NCBI GenBank assembly: GCA_947683425.1
Contig: CANTUQ010000081.1
Coordinates: 10,308,501-10,372,500, forward strand
DNA: 64,000 nt
Direction of reading: 5' to 3'
From: Excoecaria cochinchinensis
Taxonomy: Eukaryota; Streptophyta; Magnoliopsida; Malpighiales; Euphorbiaceae
Shown here piece by piece: positions 33,510 through 43,350 of this stretch. The notes beneath the pieces were generated by a model. That model worked only from the letters and a program-made list of their open reading frames with translations. It did not search any database and was not told where the DNA came from. Position numbers and translations under genes: made by a program. The first letter of the stretch is position 1; each line of letters starts with the position of its first letter.

Positions 33510-35254
33510 TGATGGAATATGTCATGGTATGTGTATGTAGATAACGCAGCGGAAAAATATCGAAAAACGATCATACACATCAAACAAATCCACGACAAGA
33601 ATCGAAACATGCACTTTTAGGGTTTTTAAAAACTTACAACTTTAGATGCCTATTCCGAAATGAATTTGATGATGACCAGCAACTAAGATGATATTGTCCA
33701 CCTTTGATCTTCACCACCAATGCCAAGGAATAGCCTTTGCGCCAATCCTCTCTATGCTCACACACACACTTTCAAGCAAGGCTTAAAACCGAGAATGCTA
33801 GCTCTCAATATAAGTATTTTGTAATGGCAAGGGTTATAGCTACAAGATTTTTTGATCTTGCACTTTCTTTTGGTGCTATTAATGCCTAATCACACAAGAA
33901 AGCAAGAAAGAATTCTTCTCCTTATGTATTTCGGCCAAGAAAAGATTTTTTTAGAGAGAGAGAGGGAAGTTCACGCCTACTATCATCTTTTCACTAGGGT
34001 TTTTCTTTTTAATCTTTATCCTCATCTTATGGCAAGTGTTTATTTCGAATTTTACCACCTAAAAGTAGTTTATTCAACCTTAAACACTTCCTATAGATAA
34101 GTAACAAACATTAATTTAAACCCTTTTGAATTTAAAATTCAATTAGGATTTAATACTCAATTAACTTAATCAATATTATTAAATTAATTGACATTAAACC
34201 ATGTGGGCCGAAATCTTCCTCTCTCATGGACCAAGGCCCAATAGCAATTTAATACCCATTACATACATTAGCTTGACTTTTATTAAAAGCCCAAATTAAT
34301 GCTCAATGCCTTATTTAAATATTTTAAGCCCAATGCTTTGTGTGCGATCCTATAGGTCCATTTAATATTGGCAATTGAATTAATGAATTAATTCAAAGGC
34401 TATATATATATTCTCTAGCAAGATATTTATAGCATTCCAAATTAAATGAAAATGCAAATGGCATTTGATGACCTAATGCAATTTTGTATAGTCCCTTACC
34501 CATAAATATCAGAATTAACATAAGGCATGGAACAAGTCATCCTCATGTGTAAGTTAATTCCTTTCTTGATATTCCAGTGACACTGAACTCTCAGATAAAT
34601 AATGATTGCACATTATTACATCTCGGTATGGCCATACACTTCTCAGTTCACTGATCAAGTGGCCGATGATATTTTTCTCTCTTATAGAGAGGGGTAATCC
34701 CTTCACTTCTCTCATGCTCTCTAACATGAATCAATGCATACCCAAGCATACCCATACTTGTCACTCAGTTACGAGCACGTTAGGTGTATGTCAAAGTACA
34801 CAGTAATTCATAAAGAGTTTCATAGAGATTTTAGGTCTAAGAACTCCGATACAAAACTTGCATATGAGGAACACTTATGACTTGTACCATGTAGTGTTCT
34901 CATGTGTGGATCGTATCCAAATACCATGTTATAAACATGTATCTATGATCTCTGATTGACACTTTTGTCCTTATGATCCGTAAGACAGAACTCAACTAAT
35001 CAGAGAGAGAATACTAGTCTTAATTCATTTGTTATTCCCATAACAATGACTGACTAGGGATATTTAGAATGAAGTCTCATTTGTTTCAAGGTCTTACAAC
35101 CATGTGCCTCACACATGATAACTTAAACTGAAACGACATTCTTGGACAGTTCTATCAATTGATATGCACAGGAATACAATTGGTAAAACAAATGCCTCAT
35201 TTATTAACTAAAGTGTTTTATTACAATGTATTGGGGCTAGGACTTACACTAACA
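33510..35254 (-). mobile_element. Copia L 5' LTR
   Basis: This 1,745-bp LTR is nearly identical to the 3' LTR. In minus-strand terms it begins TGTTAGTGTAAGTCC next to the TSD AGAGC (35255-35259) and ends CATATTCCATCA next to the PBS. It drives transcription leftwards. No clear TATA box was picked out. Confidence 0.95.
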
Positions 35255-35259
35255 AGAGC

Positions 35260-36209
35260 CACCTGCACTCACCCCGATGAGTCTTACTGCAATGAGGACA
35301 TACCGATGTAGTCTCTGGTCTACCACCTCTACCAGAACCTGACACAGCTGCAGAACCCTATCTTCTACCTCTAGTGGCTGGACCAGATGATGACTCATCC
35401 TGCGGGTTCCTTAATCTCTTACCCGAGGATGAAGAAGATCCTCCGCGAGAAGGGTTCCTCCTCTGAGCCCTCTCTCTCAGCACAGACTCTGATCTCTCAG
35501 CCCTCATAGCAGCCTCCACAATCTGATAATAACTTACCCCAGGCATACACATCAAAGAAATCAAAGCAATCTTCAAAGACTCATTCAACCCCGCTTCAAA
35601 ATGCTTACATCTGAAATCATCTGTCATAACCCCACGCGGTGCATAGCGAGACAACCGATTGAACTCTTTCTCATAATCTGAAACTGACATGGTCCTCTGC
35701 CTCAAACTCAAAAACTGTGCCCATCTAGCATCCCTATAAGTCTGAGTAACATACTTCTTCGTGAACTCTCCCTCAAAGAAATCCCAAGTAATCGGATCCG
35801 GTAGCTGAGGATGCCTGCAAACCAATTCCCACCATTCAAAAGTGGACCCTTGCAGTAAAGCTAGTGCACACTCTGCCTTCTGGTCGGGAGGACACCGAAT
35901 TTCTCTCAAAGCACGCTTCACTTTGTCTAACCATCTCTCAGCCAACTCTGACTCATCCAAACCTGTGCCATAGAAGTCTTCAACACCTGCCCTTCTCAAT
36001 TTCTCCATAGGGGCTCTAGGAGTAGTCACTCTCTCCAAGACCCTAGCCATGCCCTGATGCAATCTGAATATAGCCTCAAAAGTCATGGCTGCGGCCTCGA
36101 GCTGGACCCTAGCATGCTGAGCCGACACAGAAATTGATGGATCTACAGCTTGAGGGTTCACACTCTCGGCGGACTCCTCAAGTGATCCACGAGCAGAATT
36201 AGAAGCCAT
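35260..36209 (-). pseudogene. Element C gag, N-terminal part (interrupted by Copia L)
   Basis: MASNSARGSLEESAESVNPQ starts a capsid-type gag with MARVLERVTTPRAPMEKLRR, DFYGTGLDESELAERWLDKV and GLNESLKIALISLM, open for 283 codons. It stops at a TAG just after PATRGRR (about 35358). Reading past the stop gives PHCSKTHRGECRW, the first cysteine cluster, up to the Copia TSD. The knuckle continues at 26011 as GACFKCG. So gag has one nonsense change plus the Copia insertion. Confidence 0.9.
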
Positions 36210-36313
36210 CTAAACAAATAAGAAACAACCGCATCAGCCAACACAGATCTAGACACATACACATCTGAACAACTCAACACAACAACAACAACACCCAGAA
36301 ATGCCTAAACCGG

Positions 36314-36326
36314 GGCTCTGATACCA
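36314..36326 (-). other. Primer binding site of element C
   Basis: On the minus strand TGGTATCAGAGCC lies 5 nt after the LTR end, the same initiator-Met PBS and spacing class as A and D. Confidence 0.88.
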
Positions 36327-36734
36327 AAAACTGTAACACCCCCTTCCTATACGTAGGCGATCCCATCCGATAAGTAGTGAGAAGCTGTATGAGTCAAGGT
36401 GCCACCAAACAGATACAAAGCAAATCATACATTCATTCATAACATACATGCCGAAATACGGGATAATTAAAACTTTAAGGAAAAAGAAAGCAATAGCTGA
36501 TCATGCATTATTATAACAAAACCATTACAATAATGTTCTGATCAACTAGCTGAAACAAAAGATATTACATAACCAAAATATAAGTACAAAAGCGGAAGCT
36601 ATAACAAAACTGATACAAGAGAGTTCTATACAAAAAGAATCATCAATGATTACAAAAGCTAAGCCCTACACTAAAACCTTCTGTGTTGGCTTGACAGCGG
36701 CGACTCTCTCAAAGCAAAACTCCTTCCGTACCTG

Positions 36735-36815
36735 CACGGGTAAAAACACCGTGCTAAGCGATAAACGCTTAGTGGGGAAACACACATAAAGTATGGACGG
36801 CCATTCACAATGGTC
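36735..36815 (-). other. Stem-loop cluster in C 5' LTR
   Basis: This is the same three inverted repeats as at 20241-20321: CACGGGTAAAAACACCGTG (36735-36753), CTAAGCGATAAACGCTTAG (36754-36772) and GGCCATTCACAATGGTC (36799-36815). They are identical in both LTRs although substitutions exist nearby. Confidence 0.65.
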
Positions 36816-37494
36816 GTCAAGGCATAACACATTCACGATGGCAAATGCAATAGTTTATAACATAATCCATAAGCATGCTCACAATATAAAGCCTTACATT
36901 CCGCATCTCGAATTCATATCCATTTCAAAAATAATCGAACATGCATCTCATCATTATACTCATTCAGATATCACATTTATATTGTCAAATCAGAGCAGAG
37001 CAAACCAATCGAACACCTGCTGACTCGAGGTAGTGGATAATGAGTGAACTGAGGGTACCTTACGGGTACGAATCGATTACTGAGGGTACCTCACAGGTAC
37101 AAATCAAAAATCATTTTATTTTTATCAGAAACACAATATTTTACTGAAGGGATCTTAAACAAGATCCAAATACTGAGGGGTTCGCGAGTAACCAAACGGG
37201 GGACCTGATCGGGGTCCGAACTGAACTGAGGGCTGCAGCTAAAAGACTCTATTAGGCATGCCTAACTATCCACTTACTTGACTCTAGCAGGTTATGCGTC
37301 ATTCAATTCATGTTTTAATGTACAGCATACAATTCATCTGAAGAATCATGGTATTACTCATATAAAAGCATATAAAAGCACAACATGAATCATACAGTAG
37401 TAAAGTCCATTCACAAGAAATACGAAATTCATTTTTGTGTTAAAACCGGGAAATTTCAGAAAATAGGCCGAACAGGGTGACCAACAAGGTTGGC

Positions 37495-37810
37495 CGGTCA
37501 CGAGTCGTGACTGGCCTCCTCCTCCTGGCTGGTCACGAGTCGTGACTGACCTTCTCCTCCTGGCTGGTCACGAGTCGTGACTGTTGGCTGGTCACGGGTC
37601 GTGACTGGCAGTCACCACTCATGACTGCCTTCTCTGGCCGGTCACGAGTCGTGACTGGCAGTCACTACTCGTGACTGGCCTCCTCTTGGCTGGTCACGAG
37701 TTGTGACTGTTAGTCACCACTCGTGACTGGCCTCTCTGGCTGGTGACGAGTCATGACTGGCAGTCACTACTCGTGACTGGCCTCTCTTCTTGGCTAGTCA
37801 CGCGACAGAC
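37495..37810. repeat. Palindrome array in C 5' LTR
   Basis: It has the same unit types as 21001-21432 (GGTCACGAGTCGTGACTGG, CAGTCACCACTCGTGACTGG) but about 116 bp shorter and in a different unit order. The flanks GGTTGGC and ACGAACTGG are the same. Since LTRs are identical at insertion, the array changed length afterwards. Confidence 0.85.
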
Positions 37811-38793
37811 ACGAACTGGAAACGGGAAATTCAACAGGATCACGATTTTCCATTTCTAGAATTCCCAGAACTCAAAAATCAATTCCAAAATTGAATCAAA
37901 ACCATACAAATCTCATCATACCTTCCAGAAGATGTCCCATACAGTATAAACAACATAAATACAACTTAATTCAGAAATCAAAACAACCAAAATCAAGCAT
38001 AAACACATTCAAGTTTCTCAAGAACATAAACCCTAAAAATTACAGTAACTTAAATTCTCAAATAAAATTTCTAAAACAAGTCCCAAACCTGAAATCCTTA
38101 GCCTCAAATCACTTAGCTCCACTACTCCCAGCAATCTCCTTGCCTTTGGGATCGCGTGGAGCCTCAGCTAAGCACAACACATTAAAGAACACCCAAAAAT
38201 GTAAACCCTAAGTTAAATCTAAACTCAAAGAAGAAGAAGATGAAAACAAAATGAAAAGAATACATTTACTTACCAAAAAGGATGCAAAGAGATGATTAAT
38301 TCCACCAATAAAGACTTGAAGGCACACTAGAGTTCTTAGAGTGAAGAAAGTGAAGAAGAAGATGAAGAAGAAGAAGATGAGGGGGAGAAGGAAACGTAAA
38401 TATGCCCTTCCCATTCTTTCTTTCCTTTTTCTTTTTTCTTTTCTTTGCCCTAAACATATGTCAATTTCCTATTGGTGAAACTAACCATTCACACCCAACA
38501 AGCATGCACTACACACACCCAATGCACTCCCAACTAATACACACCCTACAATGTTTATGAACACACACACTATGCACTCCCATCTTAAAACACCTTAATA
38601 TGATATGTTCAAGTGCACACAATCATTTCCCAATTAATTCACACACTAATGCCACACATATTACCATATGCTAATAAACCCCAAAAACATGCATTTTTAC
38701 CAAAATACCCTTATGATATACCGAACACATGCAAATGCATGCTCACAAAGACAGGCTCATACTACTAGGAGGCAAACGGGGTGTGACAACTAT

Positions 38794-39401
38794 GATTATA
38801 AGTATGTGAATCAGCTATTATATGAATGTGATTATGAGCCTTTGAATGCTTATGAATGTGATTCAACTATTATTATATGTGATATGCTTATCAGCTTATG
38901 CCATTGTGTATGCATTTTGCCTTGACGACCATTGTGAATGGTCATCCATATTACTATTGTTTGTTTCCCCACTAAGCGTTATCGCTTAGCACGGGTGTTT
39001 CATCCGTCCAGGTGCGGAAGGTGTATAGCTTTTGGGAGAGTCACCGCAAGTCCAGCCAACTCAGAGGGAATTGATGTTAGGACTTAGATTTTTGATATTA
39101 TGATTCTTTTTGTAATAATGAACTCTCATTATATTTATTCTGTTGTTCCGCTTCCGCATTGTAATTTTGAAAGATGTAATTATTTTGGTAATATCAGATC
39201 AGTTATGTAATGAATATTATTATTGCATCTGTGAATGAATGATCAGTTTGGTTTTAAAGTTTTAATTTACGCGGTATATATGTATGTTTATGTTATGTGA
39301 ATGAATGTTATTGTATCGCTTTGCTTGGTGACACCCTTGCTCATACGGGTTCTCACTCCATTGTGGATGGGTTCTCCTATATATGGGTAGGGGGTGTTAC
39401 A
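38794..39401 (+). mobile_element. LTR E, right segment with stem-loops
   Basis: This continues the LTR after C. It carries GACCATTGTGAATGGTC (38927-38943), CTAAGCGTTATCGCTTAG (38972-38989) and CACGGGTGTTTCATCCGTC (38990-39008). It ends in a CATACGGG...GTAGGGGGTGTTACA block shared, with changes, by the C, D and K LTR ends. Confidence 0.85.
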
Positions 39402-40038
39402 TGGCCCTCAGAGACTCATTCAACCCAGCTTCAAAATGTTGACAACGGAAATCTTCTGTCAAAATACCTAAAGGAGAATACTTACCAAGCCGGTTAAATT
39501 CCTTCTCGTACTCAGCTACTGACATCGCTCTCTGCTTAAGATTTAGAAATTGAGCACACTTAGCCTCCTTATAAGCTTTGGTCACATACTTATTAGTGAA
39601 CTCTCTTTCAAAGAACTCCCATGTGACCAGGTCTGGCAACTGAGGATGCCTACGAACCAACTTCCACCAGTCGTAAGCCGAACCTTGGAGCAATGCTACC
39701 ACAAATTCCACTTGCCTATCCGGAGGGCAGTGAATCTCTTCTAAAACTCTTTCCATCTTCGCAATCCATTTCTCTGCCAACTCCGATTCATCCAAACTCG
39801 TTCCGTAGAAATATTCCGCCCCAGCCTTCCTCATACTCTCTATCGTGGCTCTCGGAGCAGTAACCCTCTCTAAGACCCGAGCCATGTCTTGGGATATCTT
39901 TAACATCGCCTCTAAAGGCATGGCTGTAGCCTCAGGTTGCACTCTAGCTGGCTGAGTCGAACCAGACATCGATGGATCTTGCTCTTAGGGATTAGCGCTC
40001 TCAGCTGACCCCTTGAGGGACCCACGCGCAGACTCCAT
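39402..40038 (-). pseudogene. Composite B/D gag, N-terminal part
   Basis: The start codon is at 40036-40038 (MESARGSLKGSAESANP). A TAA for the expected Gln interrupts before EQDPSMSGSTQPARVQPEAT. The frame is then open through MARVLERVTAPRATIESMRK, LLQGSAYDWWKLVRRHPQLP, ALNLKQRAMSVAEYEKEF-like sequence and GLNESLRAM. It is cut by solo LTR E; the rest of gag is at 18043 leftwards. The TSD TGGCC codes part of the split site. Confidence 0.88.
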
Positions 40039-40128
40039 CTACTATAAACATAAAGACATCCGCATTAGGCCAACACGGTACTAAACATATATCTATATCC
40101 TACGATCTCCCAGAAATGCCTAAACCTA

Positions 40129-40141
40129 GGCTCTGATACCA
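40129..40141 (-). other. Primer binding site of composite B/D
   Basis: On the minus strand TGGTATCAGAGCC lies 5 nt after the LTR. The spacer AAAAT next to the LTR end is also found at 17162-17166 beside the plus-strand PPT, which helps define the rearrangement junction. Confidence 0.85.
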
Positions 40142-40553
40142 AAAATTGTAACACCCCATACCCATACGTAAGGGAGCTCATCCGCGAAGGGAGTGAACGC
40201 CCGTATGGATAAGGGTGTCACCAAAACAAACCATAACCAAGCAAAGATACAAAATAAACAATTAACTAAATAAATAAATAGCAAAGGAAATTAAAACATA
40301 AGTCTCATAATTCTTTCATTGATACAACGAAAGGGTTCATTACAAAAATATGCCAATATAAAGGTACCTTTACAAAATTACAAGCTACCAAAATACATAG
40401 CTGAAAGATTACAATAGAATAGATACAAATTGAAACTAAAAGATATATAAAAAGGTATACAAAAACAAAAGCTATTCTTCCCAAATCTGTACTTCTACTG
40501 TGTTGGCCTGGCCTACGGAAACATCCCCAAAAGCTCCACTACTTTCGCACCTG

Positions 40554-40630
40554 CACGGATGAAACATTCGTGCTAAATGATAACGCTTAGTGGGGAAAAA
40601 CACAAATATGAACGGCCATTCACAATGGTC
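40554..40630 (-). other. Stem-loop cluster in D LTR
   Basis: CACGGATGAAACATTCGTG (40554-40572) can form an 8-bp stem with one mismatch and a 3-nt loop. CTAAATGATAACGCTTAG (40573-40590) is a weakened version of the second stem. GGCCATTCACAATGGTC is at 40614-40630. Order and spacing are the same as in C and K. Confidence 0.6.
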
Positions 40631-41111
40631 GTTAAAGCAAACACACACACAAATAGCGCATACCTACAAATACATTTAACGGAAATCACAGCTTTAAGTA
40701 TCATCAATCACATTCATAAGGCTCACAACCGGAATATATTCCACAATGATTTCACAATCACAATAATAAATAACAAAATACCTGCAATTTCAGAATACTG
40801 GATAACGAGTGAATGCATTGGTACCCGTGGGTACAGTCAAAAGCAACATCATTACTTTTCATCCAAAAACATTTTCACATTGGAGGACCTCAAACAAGAT
40901 CCCAACACATTAAGGATCGCGAGGATCCAAACGGGGACCTGATTAGGGTCCGAAATACATTGGGGCTGTAGCTAACAGAACTCTATAGGCATGCCTATTT
41001 ATCCACTAATTTGACATTTGCAGGCAATGCATCATTCACACAACTATAATAGCATCACAAGATAGGAAACAAAGTATCAAATACATAGAAGAAAACTTGT
41101 TTTGAAAATAG

Positions 41112-41380
41112 AAGGAGTCGCGCTCGCGACAGAGGTGAAGCTCTCCTAGTGCTGTGCTCACGATAGCCCTCGCGCTCGCACGAAGATGGACAGACCGGTC
41201 TTTGTCGTGCTCGCGACAGAGGGCGGGGAAGGTTACTGTCGCGCTCGCACGAATACATGTGCTTGCGACGGCAATCAGCACGACAAGGCCGAGCTTCCTA
41301 TCACACCCGCAATAGGAGCCCGTCTCAATAGGAGCTCGGAATACCGAGCTCTGTCGCATTCATGATGGAATTCGCGCTAG
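41112..41380. repeat. Palindrome-rich block in D LTR
   Basis: There are repeated AGTCGCGCTCGCGACAGAGG-like motifs, CTGTCGCGCTCGCACGA, TCGTGCTCGCGACAGAG and CTCTGTCGCATTCATGATGG. They are imperfect inverted repeats with CG-rich centres, the counterpart of LTR E 19125-19425. Confidence 0.6.
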
Positions 41381-42160
41381 CGACCGAGTCGATTTCCAGC
41401 TCCCCAATGCTGAAAATCTGCAGAAACTCATATCCAAAATCACCCTAAACATGCAATTGATCTACTAAACTTCAACCCACTCCAAAGCAAGCAATTCAAA
41501 TCATTTTAAACAACATCAAACCCAAGTTTTATACCAATTATCACATTTAAAGCGTCCACTTAAAGCAAACAAAATCAATGGTTCATCAAACCCAGAATTT
41601 TGCTCCAAAATCAACCCAATTCCTACTTTGGTATAATAAATCCCAACCATGTCATCTCAATTCAAATTAATCAAAAACTCACAACATATACACAAGCATA
41701 ATCAAGTTTAACTTCATAAATTTCCTGGAATTCATAGAAAAATACAAAAGCTAAAATATGCACAAATTCACAAATTCCCAAACCTTGGTCTCCTTAGCTC
41801 CTAATCAAGGGGCTGAACTCCCTCCAACCACTTCTTTGCCCTTGCGATCTCTAGGAAGAACCTCTGAACTAGAAATCAACCCCAAACAAACCAATAACAT
41901 CAACATTCCAAAAACCCACATATACACAACTAGTAGAAATCAAAGAGGAAGAAAAGTAAAAAAAGAAGAAGAAGAACAACAACAACAAAGAGAGCATAAA
42001 CTTACCAAATTTAGCTCAAGAGTTATCAAATCCCACCAAAATTACTTGAGCAAGCGAGGGCAAAAGAGAAGAAAAAGAAGAAAAGGAGAAGAAGAACGTG
42101 GAGGAGGAGGAAACGGGAGAGGGTAGATTTTGCTCTCTCTCTCTTTCTCTCTCCTAGGCT

Positions 42161-42166
42161 TATAAA
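42161..42166 (-). promoter_or_regulatory. Possible TATA box of D LTR
   Basis: GGCTTTATAAGCC lies about 230 bp into the minus-strand LTR, upstream of a GAGA-rich stretch, matching the position and context of the LTR E TATA box. The motif is itself palindromic, so strand rests on context. Confidence 0.35.
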
Positions 42167-42402
42167 GCCTCTCTCATGCCACTTGTCAAACATCTAATGG
42201 TGGTTCTTGATAACTCACACCCAAACACTCCTCTTCCTCAAAACACCTAAGCAAAACTCACACTAAAACACCAACATACTAATATACCCTACTAGCTTAT
42301 AATATCATGCAATTGACTCCAACATTAAAATAACGCATGCAAAAATAAACACACCAAGATAGCTCAAAATTACTAGGGTGGTAAACCGGGTGTTATACGG
42401 GG

Positions 42403-42457
42403 CACTCACTTCTCTATGCGGGGTGAGCTCCCCTACGTATAGATAAAAGGTGTTACA
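42403..42457 (+). mobile_element. Element A 3' LTR, segment 3 (terminus)
   Basis: CACTCACTTCTCTATGCGGG through AGGTGTTACA aligns with 5694-5747 of the A 5' LTR. It gives A's right boundary and shows that everything from 13891 is inserted. Confidence 0.88.
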
Positions 42458-42520
42458 GAAATAAATAAATTAATAGATTAATAAATTAACACACATAAAA
42501 ACATAAATAATAATAATAAC

Positions 42521-42577
<57 letters not shown>

Positions 42578-43350
42578 AAAAGGATGAATAATCAAGTAAA
42601 TAAAAAGAATAAAAATTAAAATAAAATAAATGTTAAAGAATGTTAAATTTATGACTAAAATCACATAAAACAAATGCATAATTGATCCAAAAATCTACAT
42701 GGTGATTAATTGATTATAAATCGAGCCCAGAATATTTACCTCAGAATTCGGATTCAATTGAGAGAAAAAAATTAATGATTTTCTTGTCAAGATCTGCGAG
42801 AATTAAATCAAAAATAAAAAAAAAATCTAAATTTTTTCTTTAGAGAAATAATTGTAAAAAAGATTGTTCAAAAAAAATTATGTAAGAAAATTTGGATCTC
42901 AAAAAAAAAATAATAATTTTAACTCAAAATGATTTTTTTTATTAAGAAAAATTAATTTTGAAACCTTAAAAAAAATCTCTTGAAGAAGAAAAGAAAAAAA
43001 ATTGTAAACTAAAGTTCTCTTCATGGAGAAAAGAAATGAAAATTGCCACAAAAAAATGTCTCTATTTTCTCTTAAATTTTCCTATTTACATCATTAAAAA
43101 AGGGAAACCTAGTTAATTTAGGAAAAGAACCCTTAATTAAATCAAAATATTTCTTATTTAAGTGTAAAAAATAAAAAATAAAACCTTAAAATTTTCGAAA
43201 ATGCGGATAAAAAATCAAATTGGGGCCAAAAATTACTCCAAAAACGTATCTGGGGGCTAAAATCAGAAAGGGGTGGCCTGACCACGCGTCAGCACGCTTG
43301 CGTCCCGGCGGCCGCAAGTCTTCGAATTTTTTTTTTAAGCAATTTTGACA
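42458..43350 (-). mobile_element. Probable Ogre-like LTR fragment M (diverged)
   Basis: In order this holds an AAT microsatellite (about 42505-42572), TTTACCTCAGAATTCGGATT (compare TTTACCCTCAGAATTTTTAG at 4097), an A/T-rich leader, CAAATTGGGGCC, a short GC-rich block (43270-43320) and GCAAGTCTTCGAATTTTTTT. This is the inverted order of LTR H's parts. Sequence similarity is low and the right edge is not clear. Confidence 0.45.

Larger units (their letters stand above)
26012..35254 (-). mobile_element. Copia element L: complete and apparently intact
   Basis: Two 1,745-bp LTRs (26012-27756, 33510-35254) flank one long gag-pol frame, a PBS and a PPT. TSD AGAGC is at 26007-26011 and 35255-35259. 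The LTR termini on the minus strand are TGTTAGTGTAAG and ATTCCATCA. I count about five differences between the LTRs and no length difference. It is the youngest and deepest insertion in the nest. The Copia sublineage was not assigned. Confidence 0.96.
19838..38788 (-). mobile_element. Element C: complete Tekay/Del chromovirus carrying Copia L
   Basis: Its LTRs are at 19838-22363 and 36332-38788, with TSD ACTAT at 19833-19837 and 38789-38793. On the minus strand it has PBS (36314-36326), gag (36209 leftwards), zinc knuckle, protease, RT, RNase H, integrase, chromodomain and PPT (22364-22379). Copia L interrupts it at the zinc knuckle. Without L it is about 9.7 kb. Every structural part is present, but the coding region has about eight in-frame stops. 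Confidence 0.93.
36332..38788 (-). mobile_element. Element C 5' LTR
   Basis: This LTR is 2,457 bp long with the same termini as the 3' LTR apart from point changes (for example CCTTCCTATACG for CCTTCCCATACG). The palindrome array is shorter (37495-37810). An extra pyrimidine-rich segment CTTTCTTTCC...TTTTCTTTTC lies at about 38408-38453. A TSD follows at 38789. Confidence 0.93.
18049..39401 (+). mobile_element. Solo LTR E (Tekay-like), split by element C
   Basis: This LTR starts TGTCACACCCCGATTCC and ends GGGTGTTACA, with TSD TGGCC at 18044-18048 and 39402-39406. Its two halves (18049-19837 and 38794-39401) join through C's own TSD ACTAT, giving a 2,397-bp LTR with no internal region. It interrupts the gag of composite B/D, whose reading resumes across the TSD. 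It contains a TATA box, a CpG-rich array and the stem-loop cluster. Confidence 0.92.
13891..42397 (-). mobile_element. Composite Tekay element B/D (rearranged)
   Basis: The outer ends are TGTAATATGTCATACCC (13891) and GGTGTTATA (42397), with near-identical flanks CGAGG (13886-13890) and CGGGG (42398-42402). A's LTR continues across the gap, so the whole block integrated as one unit. Read on the minus strand it has a 5' LTR (40147-42397), PBS, gag, zinc knuckle and protease. A plus-strand RT-to-chromodomain block (14443-17166) takes the place of the normal pol, flanked by two copies of an LTR-end plus protease fusion. Confidence 0.75.
40147..42397 (-). mobile_element. Composite B/D 5' LTR
   Basis: On the plus strand it runs TGTAACACCCCATACCC...CCGGGTGTTATA (the last C is mutated to T) and is 2,251 bp long. 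It contains a stem-loop cluster (40554-40630), a CpG-rich palindrome block (41112-41380) and a purine-rich leader. It lacks the protease patch found in the left terminus. An ORF at 41758-42126 is low-complexity leader sequence. Confidence 0.88.
4641..42457 (+). mobile_element. Element A: decayed Tekay/Del chromovirus
   Basis: This is the overall span of the outermost recognisable Gypsy element. It holds a truncated 5' LTR (4641-5747), PBS (5755), gag-pol remnants (5858-10000), PPT (9997-10013) and a 3' LTR in three pieces (10014-10903, 13417-13890, 42403-42457). The pieces rejoin cleanly around solo LTR N and composite B/D, both flanked by target-site duplications. The final piece aligns with the end of the 5' LTR (ATGCGGGGTGAGCTCCCCTA in both). 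No left TSD survives because the 5' LTR lost about its first 300 bp. Confidence 0.85.

Noticed and set aside
41758..42126. 122-aa ORF with Lys/Glu/Gln-rich tail
   Set aside because: It lies antisense in the D LTR leader; the tail is a GAAGAAGAA-type low-complexity run. The similar ORFs in the C LTRs (21513-21833, 37891-38211) are leader sequence too.
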